Of a DNA stretch of 64,000 nt, positions 1-24,620 are shown piece by piece. How positions within the stretch are numbered: the first letter of the stretch is position 1; each line of letters begins with the position of its first letter. The translations under genes were made by a program, and so were the position numbers. Source of the DNA: Myxocyprinus asiaticus (Eukaryota > Chordata > Actinopteri > Cypriniformes > Catostomidae); NCBI RefSeq assembly GCF_019703515.2, contig NC_059388.1, positions 6,847,979 through 6,911,978 of the forward strand, read 5' to 3'. A model generated the notes under the pieces. The model did not search any database. It was not told the DNA's origin and was given only the letters and a program-made list of their open reading frames with translations.

Positions 1-139
1 ACCGGCCCCATGATTGTGATAGTGTGAATCCACAATTAGATGGTTTACTAATAAAAGGAGCCATTAAAGTTGCATAGGTACAGTATGTCCCAAGATGTCT
101 TCCTTGTTCACTTTGTAGTATGGTCTTTCCAATTCCTCT

Positions 140-840
140 TCAGTGCTCAGCTTTCAGTAGCAGACAGATTTCGGGTACAGGCCTGCACAACTGACCCGTT
201 TTTGTCTTAAGTTGTAGTGAACAAACACATCCATTCTTTTCAGGGTAGGTCTCGATTACCCTTCCCATCAGCCAGGAGCCACAAGGAGCTACAGGATCCA
301 TGATGGCGACAATGTTTCCCACTGTGAAGCTTCTTTGCAGCTTCATCCATTTCTGTCTTTCCTGCAGTAACAGCAAGTGTTCCCTCACCCATCTTTTCCA
401 AATACTGCACCCGTCTCCACCTTCTCCTGATGTACAAGTCCCTATCATGAAAAAGTCCAGGAGTCATAAGTGGTTTATATTTTAGGAGAAGAACATGATT
501 TGGCATCTCAAGATAATTGGCATCATTAGAGACCTTGGTGATGGGATGGCCACTGAGTATTGCTTCGATCTCACACAAAAGAGTTCTCCAAAGTTTGCTG
601 TCTGATGATTGAATAAAGCACCTTTTTGACAAGCCGAATAAGCCACTCCCAAACTCCACCCAAATGATACCCAGCAGGATGGTTGAACGTCCACATTAGT
701 CCCTTTGGTAGTAAGGCATGCTGGATCTTGTTATGGTCTAATCCAGCTAAAACTTCCCACAGCTCTCGTTCGGCTCCAATAAAGTTTGTAACATTATCAG
801 ATCTCAACTGGGAAACTTACCACGACGACACATAAAATGA
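140..840 (-). pseudogene. BEL/Pao retrotransposon integrase remnant
   Basis: Minus-strand reading in several frames gives the end of a BEL/Pao-type pol protein. In order there is a FMCRRGK stretch near 815-840, SDNVTNFIGAERELWE, GGVWEWLIRLVKKVL, EIEAILSGHPITK, then the C-terminal part with PNHVLLLKYKP, DLYIRRRWRRVQYL, WMKLQR, GSWLMGRVIETYP and a final LQLKTKTGQLCRP. These are known landmarks of the BEL/Pao integrase core and its DUF5641-like tail. The protein is split over at least three frames, so it cannot be translated as one piece. The integrase would normally insert the element cDNA into host DNA. No LTR could be recognised in the first 140 bases, so the element is a truncated 3' part. 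Confidence 0.85.
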
Positions 841-960
841 TGAATGGCATTAACTCCATTCACTAGAAACAACATAACATTTGGTATAATATTGAAAGAT
901 GATCGTACTCAGTTTGTATTAAATACCTTCTTTATTTTAGGGAAGTTTTATATCATAAAT

Positions 961-3447
961 AGGTGATTCTCCAATTGGGGGCACATTTGACTGCCTAAAC
1001 TTTTGAGAAATGAAATACTAATGCTGTTCTTTTAATGTTGCCTAAACAATCTTTACATGTTATGAAGTAAAGATCTAATGCTGGCCTAAATGTATCCCTT
1101 ATAGAATTATAATACTTTAGCTTTTTTTTCCAATGTACCCCAGCAAAAGTTCATTACCATCACAACGTTGAAAAACTAATTTTTTCACATAAAAGGAGGT
1201 AACAAGAAAGTTTTTCAAATCCATTCATATTGTAAACATTGGTTACTTTATTAAAAAAAACCAAACAAACAACATATTACATATTTTTCATGTTTCCACC
1301 ATCAAAACAATATTTTCATTTTCTAGCAATCTTCACTTTTGTTTAATGTGCAGAAAAACCCCTTCTGGTGTTTCTTTTTGATGGAGTGGTAATTAGCCCA
1401 TGAAGTAATTTGTGTAAAAGCAAAATGTTGAGGATAAAAACAGTTTAAGCAAAACTTTCACTGAAAAATAAGGGTCATGATGGTAATGACGTAGTGTTTC
1501 GGTAATGACAAAGTGTTGGTGATGACAATAATTAATAACGTGGTACATAAAAATGGATTAAAACAGAGACAAATGACACTTAACATAAAAGTAGCCAATG
1601 GGAAGGAAAAATTTGTTGTCAGAGAATCAAATTTAATAACACCAACATTAAAACAATACAATGGTAAGCAAAATTCAAATACAGGGCACCAGGCAATGAA
1701 CTACAACTCTATCCATAGGCTAATAACTTGAAAATGTGCCTTTTTACTACTGTTTTGGTATGTTTTTTTATGATACTGCAAATCTGTAGGCCTTTCTTTG
1801 TTTCTGCGCATTGTTTTGTATGATATTCCAATTTGCTTTTTCACTTCATTGAGCAAACGGTACTTCTTCAGTACCTTCCCAGCCAGAATCATTGAGACAG
1901 TTTGCTTGTCTTTCACTCCAAACTGATGGTATTTTTTTTAAACTCTGACAACACCGTATTATGAAAGAGCAATGTCCTCCTTAGGGCATTTGGTTTAAGC
2001 TGCATTTGTTTTTTAGTTTTCAGCATTGGCGACTCCAAATTAGAAACCTGCTGGGAAAGCCGAGTACACCTCTTTTTGTATTTTTCCATCTTTCTCTGAG
2101 ATTCTTCTAGCTTCTTTTGGATTGCACTACGTCACGATAGACTTTTGTTCTGTTTGCCTTCACTTTTTTCTGTCCTCGTCTCTGAGATGTTTTATGATGT
2201 GCACTTGAACTTTCAGGACATTCTTGGAAACACTGAGCATCATTCTGTCCCTGACGCTGGTCTACTTGGAGACTCAGGGGGCTGTTGCTTGCTGCTGTAT
2301 TTCCTGTCTTCTCCTATCACTAGCTCTTTTATTTCATTGGTTAACTTTCCATTGTCTGCATTTATGTCTTTTTTCCCGTTTTGAAAGCTGGGAGATCGTT
2401 TTAAGCTTTCCTGTCTCTTTTCTTTTTCTGTATCTTTTGCAAGGTACTCCTGATATTTCACAGGATCATCCTTGACTTCGTCTCTGTATTTTCTGGACCG
2501 TTGTGCTTCCGTCTTGTGGGCCATGATATCTTAAAGAGAAATAGTGAAAATTTAAGTCATAACGATGGTCATAAGAAAGATTAATCTCTAAACATCAGAG
2601 AAGAAATTGAAATATTACAAAAGAAATCCCTACATATTAGAAAATAAACTGATAGGATGTCATTACCATCATCAGGTGTCATTACCATCACAACTAGAAA
2701 TGTGTTGGTAATGACATGTTGCAGTAATGACATTTCTTAGTTTTGGGGGGAAAAAGAAGCTAGCTCATAGTTGTGCTAACACTACTTTGTAGCTAACATA
2801 AGATGCACTTTAAATACATCAAAATAAAGCAAAATATGCATTTTTTTTTTTTTTTTTTGCAAAATATTGCATCAGGTTTCACATAAACACATATGGTAAT
2901 AGTATACTCTTTTATCAGAAGGAATACATGATTAAATGACTCACTTTTGTCAACATCAAATCTTCAGTCTTCTCTCATGGCAGGCACATACTCCTCTGTC
3001 AGTTATTATTTCCATGGTTACCACTTAAACAGGTGTTACCCCCAAAGGTTCCCCCCAGAAACAATATGCTGTGATGGTAATGACGAGAATGTTGGGGACA
3101 GCGATATATTGTCCAAAAATATATACAAACTGTACAGATGTAAAATAAATTAATATAGCTCCTACCTTTTTAAACTACTATGAAGACACACATTGAGAAA
3201 TGTGCATGATTTGATCACTTTTCATGAGTTTATCGAAACGTTTAAAAGTCTGGGTTGGGGACAAGGCCAAAGCAGAAAAGTATTGGTATTTAAAAAAAAT
3301 AATAATAACAAAAAAAGGTACGGTACATTTTTTCAAGGTAAAATAACTATTGTTTTTAATTACTAAACAGTTTGTTTCATAGTTAAGTGTTTTTAGATGA
3401 ATTTGTGGTCCAGGGACATAAAAGCGCCTCCAATTGGAGAATCACCC
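961..3447. mobile_element. candidate DNA transposon with 24-bp terminal inverted repeats
   Basis: The ends 961-984 and 3424-3447 are inverted copies matching at 21 of 24 positions, including 17 in a row (GGTGATTCTCCAATTGG). Between them lie a minus-strand coding remnant at 1740-2524 and at least eight copies of a GGTAATGAC-type motif in both orientations. The right end faces AAAT and the left end is preceded by AAATA, so a short target duplication is possible but not proven. I could not place it in a known superfamily. Part of the TIR match is the self-complementary core CCAATTGG, but the outer GGTGATTCT is not palindromic, so the inverted match is more than a palindrome. Confidence 0.55.
1740..2524 (-). 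pseudogene. decayed lysine-rich coiled-coil protein of a probable transposon
   Basis: The first ATG is at 2524. The first frame gives a charged N-terminus (AQRSRKYRDEVKDDPVKYQ, a motif resembling ORFs I have seen in transposon-derived unknown proteins) and stops at 2240. Reading continues after frame changes with AHHKTSQRRGQKKVKANRTK, then IQKKLEESQRKMEKYKKRC and NALRRTLLFHNTV, and after another break VKDKQTVSMILAGKVLKKYR. The EESQRKMEKYKKR part has coiled-coil character. At least three frameshifts make it non-functional. No catalytic motif was recognised, so the biochemical role is unknown. It lies inside the inverted repeats at 961-3447 and probably belongs to that element. Confidence 0.5.
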
Positions 3448-3649
3448 AAATGCAAGTGCCTTAAATGTAAACCACTGTTATATGTGTTTCAAATTTTGGT
3501 ATTTTGTAAATCCCTGAAACATGTAAAAACAAAAATGTCCAGAAAAGTTTTCAATTTGATTCAGGATCATAATTTACTATTTACTACATTCTATGGGCGG
3601 TATACTGGCGAGGAGAAAAGAGGCCGTTTTTTCTGAATAAACTGCTTTT

Positions 3650-4387
3650 GTGAGAAAACAGCTCCTCACTTAATGAACTGACCGCCTGTCCGCCAATCTT
3701 CAACATGTTTTACACTAAACAGTCCTTTAGTAGTGCACTATGCGTGGAGTTTACTACGAGAAAATGGCTGTTTTGTAAGAGAAGACAAGGACCATTTTGC
3801 GACGGGAACGTGTCAGTTTACGGCTCTCCCCATTCATTTGTATGGTATCCGCAAACGGTGACTTACTGTCGTAACATGCTAGTTGACCGGTACGCTCTCT
3901 CTCTCATGGTAAAAGCGCAGAGGTTGTCTCATAGGAATAGAAGATCTCTGATTTGATTGAATACAGTGACGTCATCTTTCAGCGATAAAGCGACAGTACT
4001 CTCGTAGCATGTTATGCTAACCGACAATTCAAACGAGGAGTAGATTTTGGTTAAAGGTCTGTATCACATCTCAGATGTGTATATATATATAAACAACATA
4101 TTATAATAAAATTAAAATGTTTAAACAATCGCAATATTAGTCTATTTATATGGCACAATGAGATTTGCTGGCCATCTGCTAGTGAATGCTAAGCGTTTAA
4201 GCGAAGCTAGACGTTCAAAATCATCATGTAATTATGTATATTACTGAAGTTGGTGAATTTAGGTTGTGGTTTTATATTTAAAATGCATGTGCATTTTGTG
4301 ATACTTCATCTTTTGTTTCGTAGAACATCATGTGTGGAGCACAGTTGTCACAAATGAGAAGTTTTGTTTCATGATTGTGTATTTCAG
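3650..4387 (+). promoter_or_regulatory. probable RBM17 upstream region with a CRE
   Basis: This is the unique-looking sequence before the first coding exon of RBM17. It holds a perfect TGACGTCA cAMP-response element at 3967-3974 and is richer in CpG than the flanks (about 3680-4040). No TATA box is evident. A non-coding first exon is expected in this stretch because a good acceptor (TATTTCAG) ends at 4387, 25 bases before the start codon, but its exact position could not be fixed. Confidence 0.4.
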
Positions 4388-4412
4388 TGTTTTTGGTTGT
4401 CAAGCAGATAAT

Positions 4413-16449
<12,037 letters not shown>

Positions 16450-16684
16450 GTGGGGAATCCAGACCTGCACAACCAGGGAAAAAAAGCACCTGGAGGGAAT
16501 AATTAATCTGTCTGTATATATCCCCTTGTAAAACATTAGCTTATATACTCTGTCCCACAGTATGGTTTGTAATGAGGATTTAATTTGATCTCTCATATGT
16601 TTATTTTTTATTTTTTTCATGATTTTAGACTGTCTCACATCAGTAAAAAAAAAGATAATTTTTGTCCTTGTGAAAGACCCCAAA

Positions 16685-16690
16685 AATAAA
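16685..16690 (+). terminator. probable RBM17 polyadenylation signal
   Basis: This is the first AATAAA after the RBM17 stop, 236 bases downstream, followed by T-rich sequence from 16743. The preceding 3' UTR (16450-16684) has no repeat signature. Confidence 0.6.
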
Positions 16691-17489
16691 CAATGTTATT
16701 GGGAAAGTAACTATCAGTGTTGAATCTGTATTAAAGTCTGTCTTTTTTTTTTTTTTTTTTTAATGTTAAAAGGCCTTTTATCACAGTTTACTGTGCAGAG
16801 ACTAAGTTAGCCACTCATTTGTCTCACGTAGCCAGATCTTTGACTAAAACGGCAAAGGTCTGGACCATATAGGCCAAGAAGTAGATAAGTAGATTTTAGG
16901 AAAAAAAACGACTCACTGACATGTAAAGCGATTGATAACAGTCGGTTTTGGCATTTAGTATAGTTTAGGGGTGGGGTTATTGGAGATACACAATACCATG
17001 AAAGTCTAAACACAGCACGGAAAACTTAATCACAAAGAAGTAAACAAAACACAATATGCTGGTCTGCTCTTGGATTTCCACTTTACTTCTGTAACATGCT
17101 TCAAATGAAACAATGAATATCTTTAAAAGTTTTGATGTCACTAATCTGGCAAACTTGGGCAAATCTGGTGATCATTTTGTCCTCAAAAGTGCTCATTGAA
17201 TCAACGCAGAACTTTGTGAATACGACTCTGTTTCCAGGCAGACTGGTAAAAAGTCCTGTGTGCTTCCAGTTGTAGAAGTTCCATCAAACCAGCCAATCAG
17301 GTTAGGACTGATTAACTTCAGACTGTGTTTTCCAGTTTTGTGTGCTATGTGCATCAGATGTTAGAGCACGGAATGTGGGCAGTCCGTGGGCATGCCATCT
17401 GAGGCTGAGACTAGCCACAGTGTTTAAACACAGCTGTAAATGTAAACCACTCAGTGGTAGTGAAGGCTCTCACTAAATACCAGAGGTTT

Positions 17490-18310
17490 TTGAGTATGAT
17501 GTCATCACAATGGCTATGGTTTATGACATCGAGGCACCATTATCACGTCATAGATCCAACATTATGACGTCATAGATTCACCATTATGAAATTATTGAAA
17601 CCCTATTATGTCATCATAAAGACGTAATTACATCATAGATCCACCATTATGACATCATAAAGTCCCCATTATCACATCAAAGTGGCACCATTATAACATC
17701 ATATAGAGGCACCATTATGACATAATAGATCAACCATTTTGACATCTAAAACTGCATTATGACATCATAGAGGCCCCATGATGACTTTATAGATCCGTCA
17801 TTATTAAATCATAGTCATCATTATGACATTATTGAAACCCTAATATGTCATCATAAAGACTGCATAATTACATAATAGATCCACCATTATGGCATCATAG
17901 AGGGACCATTGTTACATAGATCCACCATTATGACATAAACTGCATTATGACATTATTGAAACCCTATTATGACATCATAAAGACATTATTACATCACAGA
18001 GGCCCCATGATGACATCATAGATCCACCATTATGATATCATAAAGATCCCATTATGGCATCATAGAGACCCCAACATTACATCATAGATCCACAATTATG
18101 ACATCATATAGGCACCATTATGACATCATAAAGACTGTATTATTGCATCATAGATACCCCGTGATGACATCATAGATCCACCATTATGACATCATAGAGG
18201 CACCACTATTACATCGTAAAGACTCCGTTATGACATAGAGGCACCATTATGACATCAAAAACTGCATTATGACATAATAGAGGCCCCAATATTACATAAT
18301 AGAAAGCCAT
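17490..18310. repeat. minisatellite of about 27-bp CRE-like units
   Basis: About 30 diverged units of the form ACCATTATGACATCATAGA are arranged with linkers GGC, TCC or AAGACT. Each unit centres on an imperfect palindrome TATGACATCATA. One unit (17565-17572) has the perfect CRE TGACGTCA. It is intergenic, about 1 kb after RBM17. Confidence 0.85.
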
Positions 18311-19323
18311 ACTATTATTATAATGATTTAAGTTAATAACATACCTGTAATGATATGTTCACTGAAAAGCCGTGAGTTGGAAATGATCTCCTCAGTCCAG
18401 TCAGCATGTTTACAGTATCTGATAAAAGTGAAGTCCTCGGTTTTTGCAGATTTTTACAGCCAACAGTGTAGCATGACATTTCATTTAGCTTAACTAGACA
18501 ATTTAAAGGTAACAGCTAAATTTTTAGCTGTGGGGTCAGCTAACTACAGGTTTGTTTTACTCTTCACACCTGTCTTTTTGCCATCACTTCCGTCTGTGAC
18601 AAAAGGCGATGACGTATCAATTAGTGGTGGTTACTTGAGAAGATTATTATGTTTAACATGCCCACTAACTATGTGTTCTTGGTTTGTACCATGTTCTACA
18701 GTAGTTCCTACACAAGCTTGATTAAAATAATCATTTGAATGGGGTGATGATGATGATGATGAATGAGTTCTGGTTCATGATTTATATAATCAGATACACA
18801 TGTCCCTGTGCGACTCTAGAAAGTAGGAAACCTACATTCTTCTGTTGAGACATAATGATGACTCCCGCGAGAGCTTGCTCTCTGATCCACACACTATTGA
18901 TAGACTTAAAGAAGGATGGTTGTTCTTAATGCATGCCTTGACCTGAACAAAAATTAGGCGTGTTACTCAATCAAAAGGTAATTTCAAGACATGTAGTTTT
19001 TCAAAAGCATTATATAAGGGAAAGTGTATATTTTTTTCACTATATGAATCACCTTTTGCCTTAGTGACAAAGTTTGATTAGTCATTTTAAATGCTGTGAT
19101 GCAGCAAATATTTTGTTTTAAAATACAAATATTCCACGAACTTTCAATCTGAGGTCATAAAAGCATAATATTTATCAAAAGTGTGTCTTTAATGCTGTCT
19201 AAAATAGTTTTAGAGAGTGTATAGCATGTCACAGGACAGGACATGTCAACATTCCAAAAGTATTTTATGCCAGCTAGCCTAATGCATCACCCCAAATAAT
19301 GTTTGCATGTGTTATCATGTAGA
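18311..19323. other. intergenic, nothing recognised
   Basis: No conserved exon or transposon protein was seen. A short (GAT)n run lies near 18748-18762. The 62-codon ORF starting at 18530 has no family resemblance. Confidence 0.5.
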
Positions 19324-19325
19324 TA

Positions 19326-20919
19326 CAGTAGCAAAAAATGTATTTGAACCCTTTGGATTTACCTGCATTTATGTACAAATTTGTCTTAAAATCTGGTTTG
19401 ATCTTCATCTAAGTTACAATAATGAACAAACACAATCTGTTTTAACTAACAATACACAAATTATTGTATTGTTCTTGTACATATTGAATACATCATTCAA
19501 ACACTCACAGTGTAGGCTGGAAAAAGTATGTGGACCCCTAGGCTAATGATGTCAACAAAAGCTAATTAGAGTCAGGAGTTGGCAAACCTGGCATCCATTT
19601 AATGAAACAAGATTGGAGGTGTGGGTTAGAGCTACTTTGACTTATAAAAATCACTCAAACATTTTGACTTTGCTATTCACAAGAAGCATCTGCTGACATG
19701 GACCATGCCTCACAAAAAAGAGATCTTTGAAGACCTACGAGCAAGAATTGTTGCTTTTCAGAAAGATGGAAAGGGTTACAAAGTTATCTCGAAGAGCTTA
19801 GATATTCATCTGTCCACAGTTAGACACATTGTCTACAAATGGAGACGATTTAGTACTGTGGCTACTCTCCCTAGAAGTTGCCGTCCAGTCAAGATTACTC
19901 AAAGGGCACACACATTGAGGAATGCACGATAAGGTAAAAAAGAACCCTAGACTTGAAGGAATCATTGGAACTGGATAACATCTCTGTTCATGAGTCTACT
20001 ATATGGGAAACATTAAACAGGCATGGTGTCCATGGCAGGTCACCACAAAGGAAGATGCTGCTTTCCAACAAAAACATTGCTGTGTGCCTGAAGTTTGCCA
20101 AAGACACCTTGACACTCCTCAACGCTACTAGGAAAATGTTTTGTGGACTGATGAAACTAAGGTTGAATTGTTTAGGAAGAACAAAGCACTACGTATGGTG
20201 TAAAAAGTGCACTGCGTGCCAACATGAAAACATCATCCTTACGGTGGAGGGACTATCATGATTTGGGGTTGCTTTGCTGCTTTGGGCCCTGGACTGCTTG
20301 CCATCACTGAGGGAAAAATTAATTCCCAAGTTTATCAAGATATCTTACAGGATAATATAAGGGTGGCTGTGTGCCATCTGAAGCCCAGTAGAAGTTGGGT
20401 GATGCAGCAGGACAATGACCCTAAACATCGAAGTAAATCCAGTACAGATTGGCTTCAAAAAGAGAAAATTCACCTTTTGAAGTGGCCCAGTCAGAGCCCA
20501 GACCTTAACCCAGTAGAGATGCTATGGAATGGCCTCAAGAGAACTGTTCGCACCAGTCATCCTAAGAATATGATTGAGCTGAAGCAGTTCTTTAAGGAAG
20601 AATGATCCAAAATTCCTTCTTAACATTGTGCATGTCTAATCCGCTGCTACCGGAAATTATTGGTTGAGGTTATTGCTTCCAAAAGAGAATTGACCAGTTA
20701 TAAAATCCAAGGTTCACTTACTTTTCCCACATCACTGTGAATGTTTAATGGGATGTGTTCAATAAAGACATTAAAGATTATAATGGTTTGTGTGTTGTTA
20801 GCTTAAGCACATTGTGTTTCTCTATACTTTGATGACTGATGAAGATATCACATTTTATGACCAATTAATGTAGAAAACCAGCTAATTCTAAAGGGTTCAC
20901 ATACTTTTTCTTGCCACTG
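19326..20919 (+). mobile_element. Tc1/mariner transposon (second family)
   Basis: It is flanked by TA (19324-19325, 20920-20921). The left end CAGTAGCAAAAAATGTATTTG is the inverse of the right end CACATACTTTTTCTTGCCACTG with several changes. It is 1594 bp with a degenerate transposase on the + strand. The family differs from the element at 9602: its ends and transposase sequence are clearly distinct. Confidence 0.92.
19705..20605 (+). pseudogene. Tc1-like transposase, frameshifted
   Basis: From ATG 19705 the N-terminal HTH region reads EIFEDLRARIVAFQKDGKGY and VYKWRRF. Stop and frame changes follow at about 19930, 20160 and 20255. The segment with the first catalytic Asp is out of frame (CGLMKLRLNCLG). 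The C-terminal half is intact in one frame: MIWGCFAALGPGLL, the second Asp in [24 protein letters not shown] with the final acidic residue, and RTVRTSHPKN. It is inactive because of the breaks. Confidence 0.92.
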
Positions 20920-21512
20920 TATGTGTATGTTTGAGGGTGTATGATTTCACAGAATGTGTGTAGGTTTGTGATAGACTGGGTCAGATATGGTGTGATGTTC
21001 TGGTTTGATAAGAAGGAGGTTTTTACGCAAGACAAAGGTGCTGCGGGAATAAAGGAGAGAATAGACTGAACTCCATGAGGATTCACTCAAACAGAACAGA
21101 TCATCATGAAATCTCTTATAGTGAACAGACTGTTTAAAACATAGAAGAACAGGGTTGAGTTGTTAAGGTCGTAAAGTTCAGCACTAGGTGAAAAACATGC
21201 TGTGAAAGTGCTAAATGATTTTGGGTTAGTGCATTTAAAACATTTATCCCAATACAGAAAACATTTATGTAGAAGTAATGTCTCCTTTTAAACAATGGGA
21301 TTTGGGTTTAAACTTTTTTATGTCCAGTTTCAAGATTGGTTAGGGATGTGAACAAATCCCCAACCTAAATTATTGAATTGAACTCCCGAACTGTTGGAGC
21401 TATGGATATGAATGATACCTCAAATCTTGCAGCTTGTTGTGGCAGAGGTGTACTATTACTTTCATAAACAATCAGTTAGCCTGGTGAATGATAAAATGGA
21501 CGGACAAAATTG

Positions 21513-22670
21513 GTGGTTGACCGATATATCACAGAGGCTGATAAATCAGCCTAAATTCGGAATTGTTTAATTATTGCATCGGCTGATAGATTTTCCCCTT
21601 TGAACGATTTGTTTCTTGAGGGCGCTGAGAATTGCCTGCTTGCATGTGAAGTGACTGAGACATGTAAATGACCAGTCACGGTTCATTTTGTTGTTACGTG
21701 CCATTGTGTTACTAAAATAATAGACCGGTGTGCAACATAGTTTCATTTAAACGGTCCGCATATCAGAGCTGCGACAGACGTGTTTGAGCTCATAATGTTA
21801 AAGTGCTTGCCTGTTTCATTCTCCCTCTCTCTAATCAACAGTTCCCTGTAACTTTTAACTGTCTTGTCTAATGATAAAAATGCAAATATCAATAAAACTA
21901 ATATCATATACTGTATGCAAATATGCGCATATCTCGTTTAAACAGATGTAATAAACCAACCTCACACAACTTCAGCAGATCCAGCATCATGTGGAGTGGT
22001 CATAAATCTTCTTCTGAAGCATGTATTCTAACAATCTCTCCTCAGTAGTTCCCTGTAACTTTTCTAATGAGAAAAGGCAAATATCAATAAAACTTCTATT
22101 ATATACCATCTGCAAATATGCAGATATCTTGTTTAAAAAAGATGTAATTCACGAACCTCATGAAAATCCAGCATTTTCTTCCCGTAGAGCACTCAACAGA
22201 TATCTTCCTCTGAAGCGCGTATTCAATCAGCCAGAATCAAAAACTTCCGGATCAGGATCAAAAGTTCCTCTGATAGACATATCATGACAGTCAGTCTGTG
22301 ACAATCCAAGCAGGCAATCCAGACCATTTAAAATGTCAGGAGATTGCTACTCATGCTGGATCCGCACGAGCACGTGAGTGCAACTTCAAAGTAAAAGTGC
22401 TTCACGTGGGCTATAAGTAAATGTCATATTCACTATACACTGTATATACAATTGGTTTGATTCTGTATTTCTTGAGAAAATGTGATTGCTAATGTAAATA
22501 TGCCATCCATGGTTGCTGGACTACTGTGTGTACTGTTATTTCCTTCTTCTTAATATATTACAAATTTCTTCATGTGCAAATCAATTATTAAAATTTGATG
22601 ACTAAACAGAAACAGAAGAAACGGGAGTCGCGTGGCGCCATGCGATTTTAAATGACGGTTAACCAACTGA
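21513..22670. repeat. interspersed repeat with internal 207-bp tandem duplication
   Basis: The left part begins GGTTGACCGATATATC, a sequence I know as common in fish repeats. Within it a block of about 207 bp occurs twice, at 21830-22036 and 22037-22250, sharing GTTCCCTGTAACTTTT, AATATCAATAAAACT and GCAAATATGC. The right end near 22660 reads GACGGTTAACC. Element type is unresolved (probably non-autonomous DNA transposon). Confidence 0.5.
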
Positions 22671-22679
22671 TGTCAAGGG

Positions 22680-23490
22680 GATTTTTAGTGGATGTATGAA
22701 GTCAGTTCCCCGAAAATACCTTTCAAGGCAGTCCACTCGTCAACTATCTTGGTAATTATATTTTCTATGGATATAAGCTGAATAAAAGTACAGCTCCTAT
22801 CTACTTCAATGGGGAAAGTCCGAAATCTCCGAAATGCCTGATCAAGATTACAATCACAATGACAATTACAATCAAAGAACATAATTCAAATCAGTAGTAA
22901 AATCTAACAACAATGGTACCATAAATAGTGCTTGTTTAGCTCAGATCACACTAAAAAATTCTATTTTTGAGGCTGGTCCAGCTAATGCACATGCATGTTC
23001 TCGAGTTGACTGACAGATGATGTCTGTATCTAAAAGGTGATTGGCTCTTTTACCTGTAAACCAGGACTTCTTTTTCCAATTTCAATGATATTTTGTTATC
23101 TAATGTAATGATATCATATGTTAAGTGTATCATAAGTGTCCAAACAGTTTTTGGAGCCCCTGTATGTGTTGTGTTCAGTGTAGGTTTGTGTTGTTGTCAG
23201 ACTGAAAGTCAACTCTTACTGGTAATGAAATATCAGAAGACTGTTTTGTTGGAGTGTTAATGGGGCTCTTGTTTACGAGAAGATGTATTGCACTTCAGCT
23301 TGCAAAATTAACTTTATAATAATGCATGACTCAGTGTCAGAGTATTTTAATGACCTTCCTCTTATAGTAGGAGTGCTGCTGCATCTGGGTGGTTCTATAA
23401 AAAAAGGATAAACATTACCATGCACCAACTGCCTTAAAACTTTATTTCCATGTTCCAGCACAAAAATATCATATATATATATATAAAGGA
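22680..23490. other. intergenic, nothing recognised
   Basis: No exon, RNA gene or transposon ends recognised. It ends in a short (AT)n run at about 23470-23484. Confidence 0.45.
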
Positions 23491-23492
23491 TT

Positions 23493-24519
23493 CTTAAAAG
23501 GACAGTTCACACCAAAAATGTAAATGTTGTCATCATTTACTCACCCTCACATATTTCCAGTCTCATATTTAAAATGTCTTTCTTCTTTGGAGCACAAAAA
23601 GGGATGTTAGGTAGAATGTTAGGGACCAACAGTCTCAGTCACCATTCGCTTTCAGGTAACACTTCACATTAATGTTCAATTGTTAAGAATTTATCAAGGG
23701 GTTCATTAATGGCTAACAATTCATTTACAAATAAGTGGTTACAGTGATAAGCGGTTATAACAACATGCATAAAAAAGGGTGACAAATCGTGAGCCATTTT
23801 AATGCACGTTAAAAATGCTTAATAATACTTATTCAACATTAGTAACCTATAAAAATGTATCTTAATGTAAAGTGGATGCCTGTGAAGCATTTGCCAACAT
23901 TTGAAACCTGTACATAAAGTTTAGCATTGTTTAATGGTCATCAGACTTTATTACATGATATATGCTCTGAATGAGCATGGGGACCTGATATGTGTTTTTG
24001 CAGAGGACTTTAGGTTAATAGGATTAGGTAAATTGGGACACAAGTGAGTCAAGACATTACAGTAATGAATATAAACACAAAGCGAACTGTAACAAAATGA
24101 CATAATCCTTTATTTTAATCTCACTATAATAGTCTATTTTTGCTGCATTGAGACATAATTTGTGTATTTATTAAGCATTTATAACACTTTAACAAGTTAA
24201 AATGCTCACTATTTAGCAAGTATTGCATGAAAGTTGCCCTTGTTAATGATGTTGTTATAACTGCATATCAATGATTTATAATGCATTTGTAAATGCATTA
24301 TAAATCATTAATAAATTCCTTTTACAACCCTTAACAAAGGGAACATTCATCTAAAGTATTACCCACTTTTCATTGTATAGAAAAAAGACCAGTGTCAACA
24401 TTCTTCAAAGTTTTTCATCCTGTGTTGTGCACAAGAAAGAAAGTCATGTGGGTTTGGAGCAACATAATGGTGAGTAAATTATGACAGAATTGTTCCTTTT
24501 GGGTCAAGTATTCCTTTAA
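23493..24519. mobile_element. MITE of the AAAGGGATAGTTCACC family, interrupted
   Basis: The left end TTAAAAGGACAGTTCACACC and the inner GTCATCATTTACTCACC are mirrored by GGTGAGTAAATTATGACAG and TTCCTTTAA at the right. The family is abundant in cyprinid genomes. It is split by a hAT-type MITE at 23655-24363. A further copy of the family lies at 45597-46195. Confidence 0.8.
23655..24363. mobile_element. hAT-type MITE nested in another MITE
   Basis: The ends are GGTAACACTTCACATTAATG and, inverted, GGTAATACTTTAGATGAATG, with many internal palindromes. The flanks CGCTTTCA (23647-23654) and CACTTTTCA (24364-24372) fit an 8-bp duplication of CACTTTCA after small mutations, and joining them restores the outer MITE's usual CACTTTCATTGTA sequence. 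Confidence 0.75.
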
Positions 24520-24565
24520 GAGTTTGTTAAAGAGTTCATTCAATACCTGCTTTCTCAGAGCAGTG

Positions 24566-24620
<55 letters not shown>

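Noticed and set aside
240..659. 139-codon minus-strand ORF as a separate gene
   Set aside because: It is one frame of the BEL/Pao integrase remnant.
18530..18721. 62-codon ORF with a hydrophobic stretch
   Set aside because: No conserved motif, splice context or family; expected by chance.
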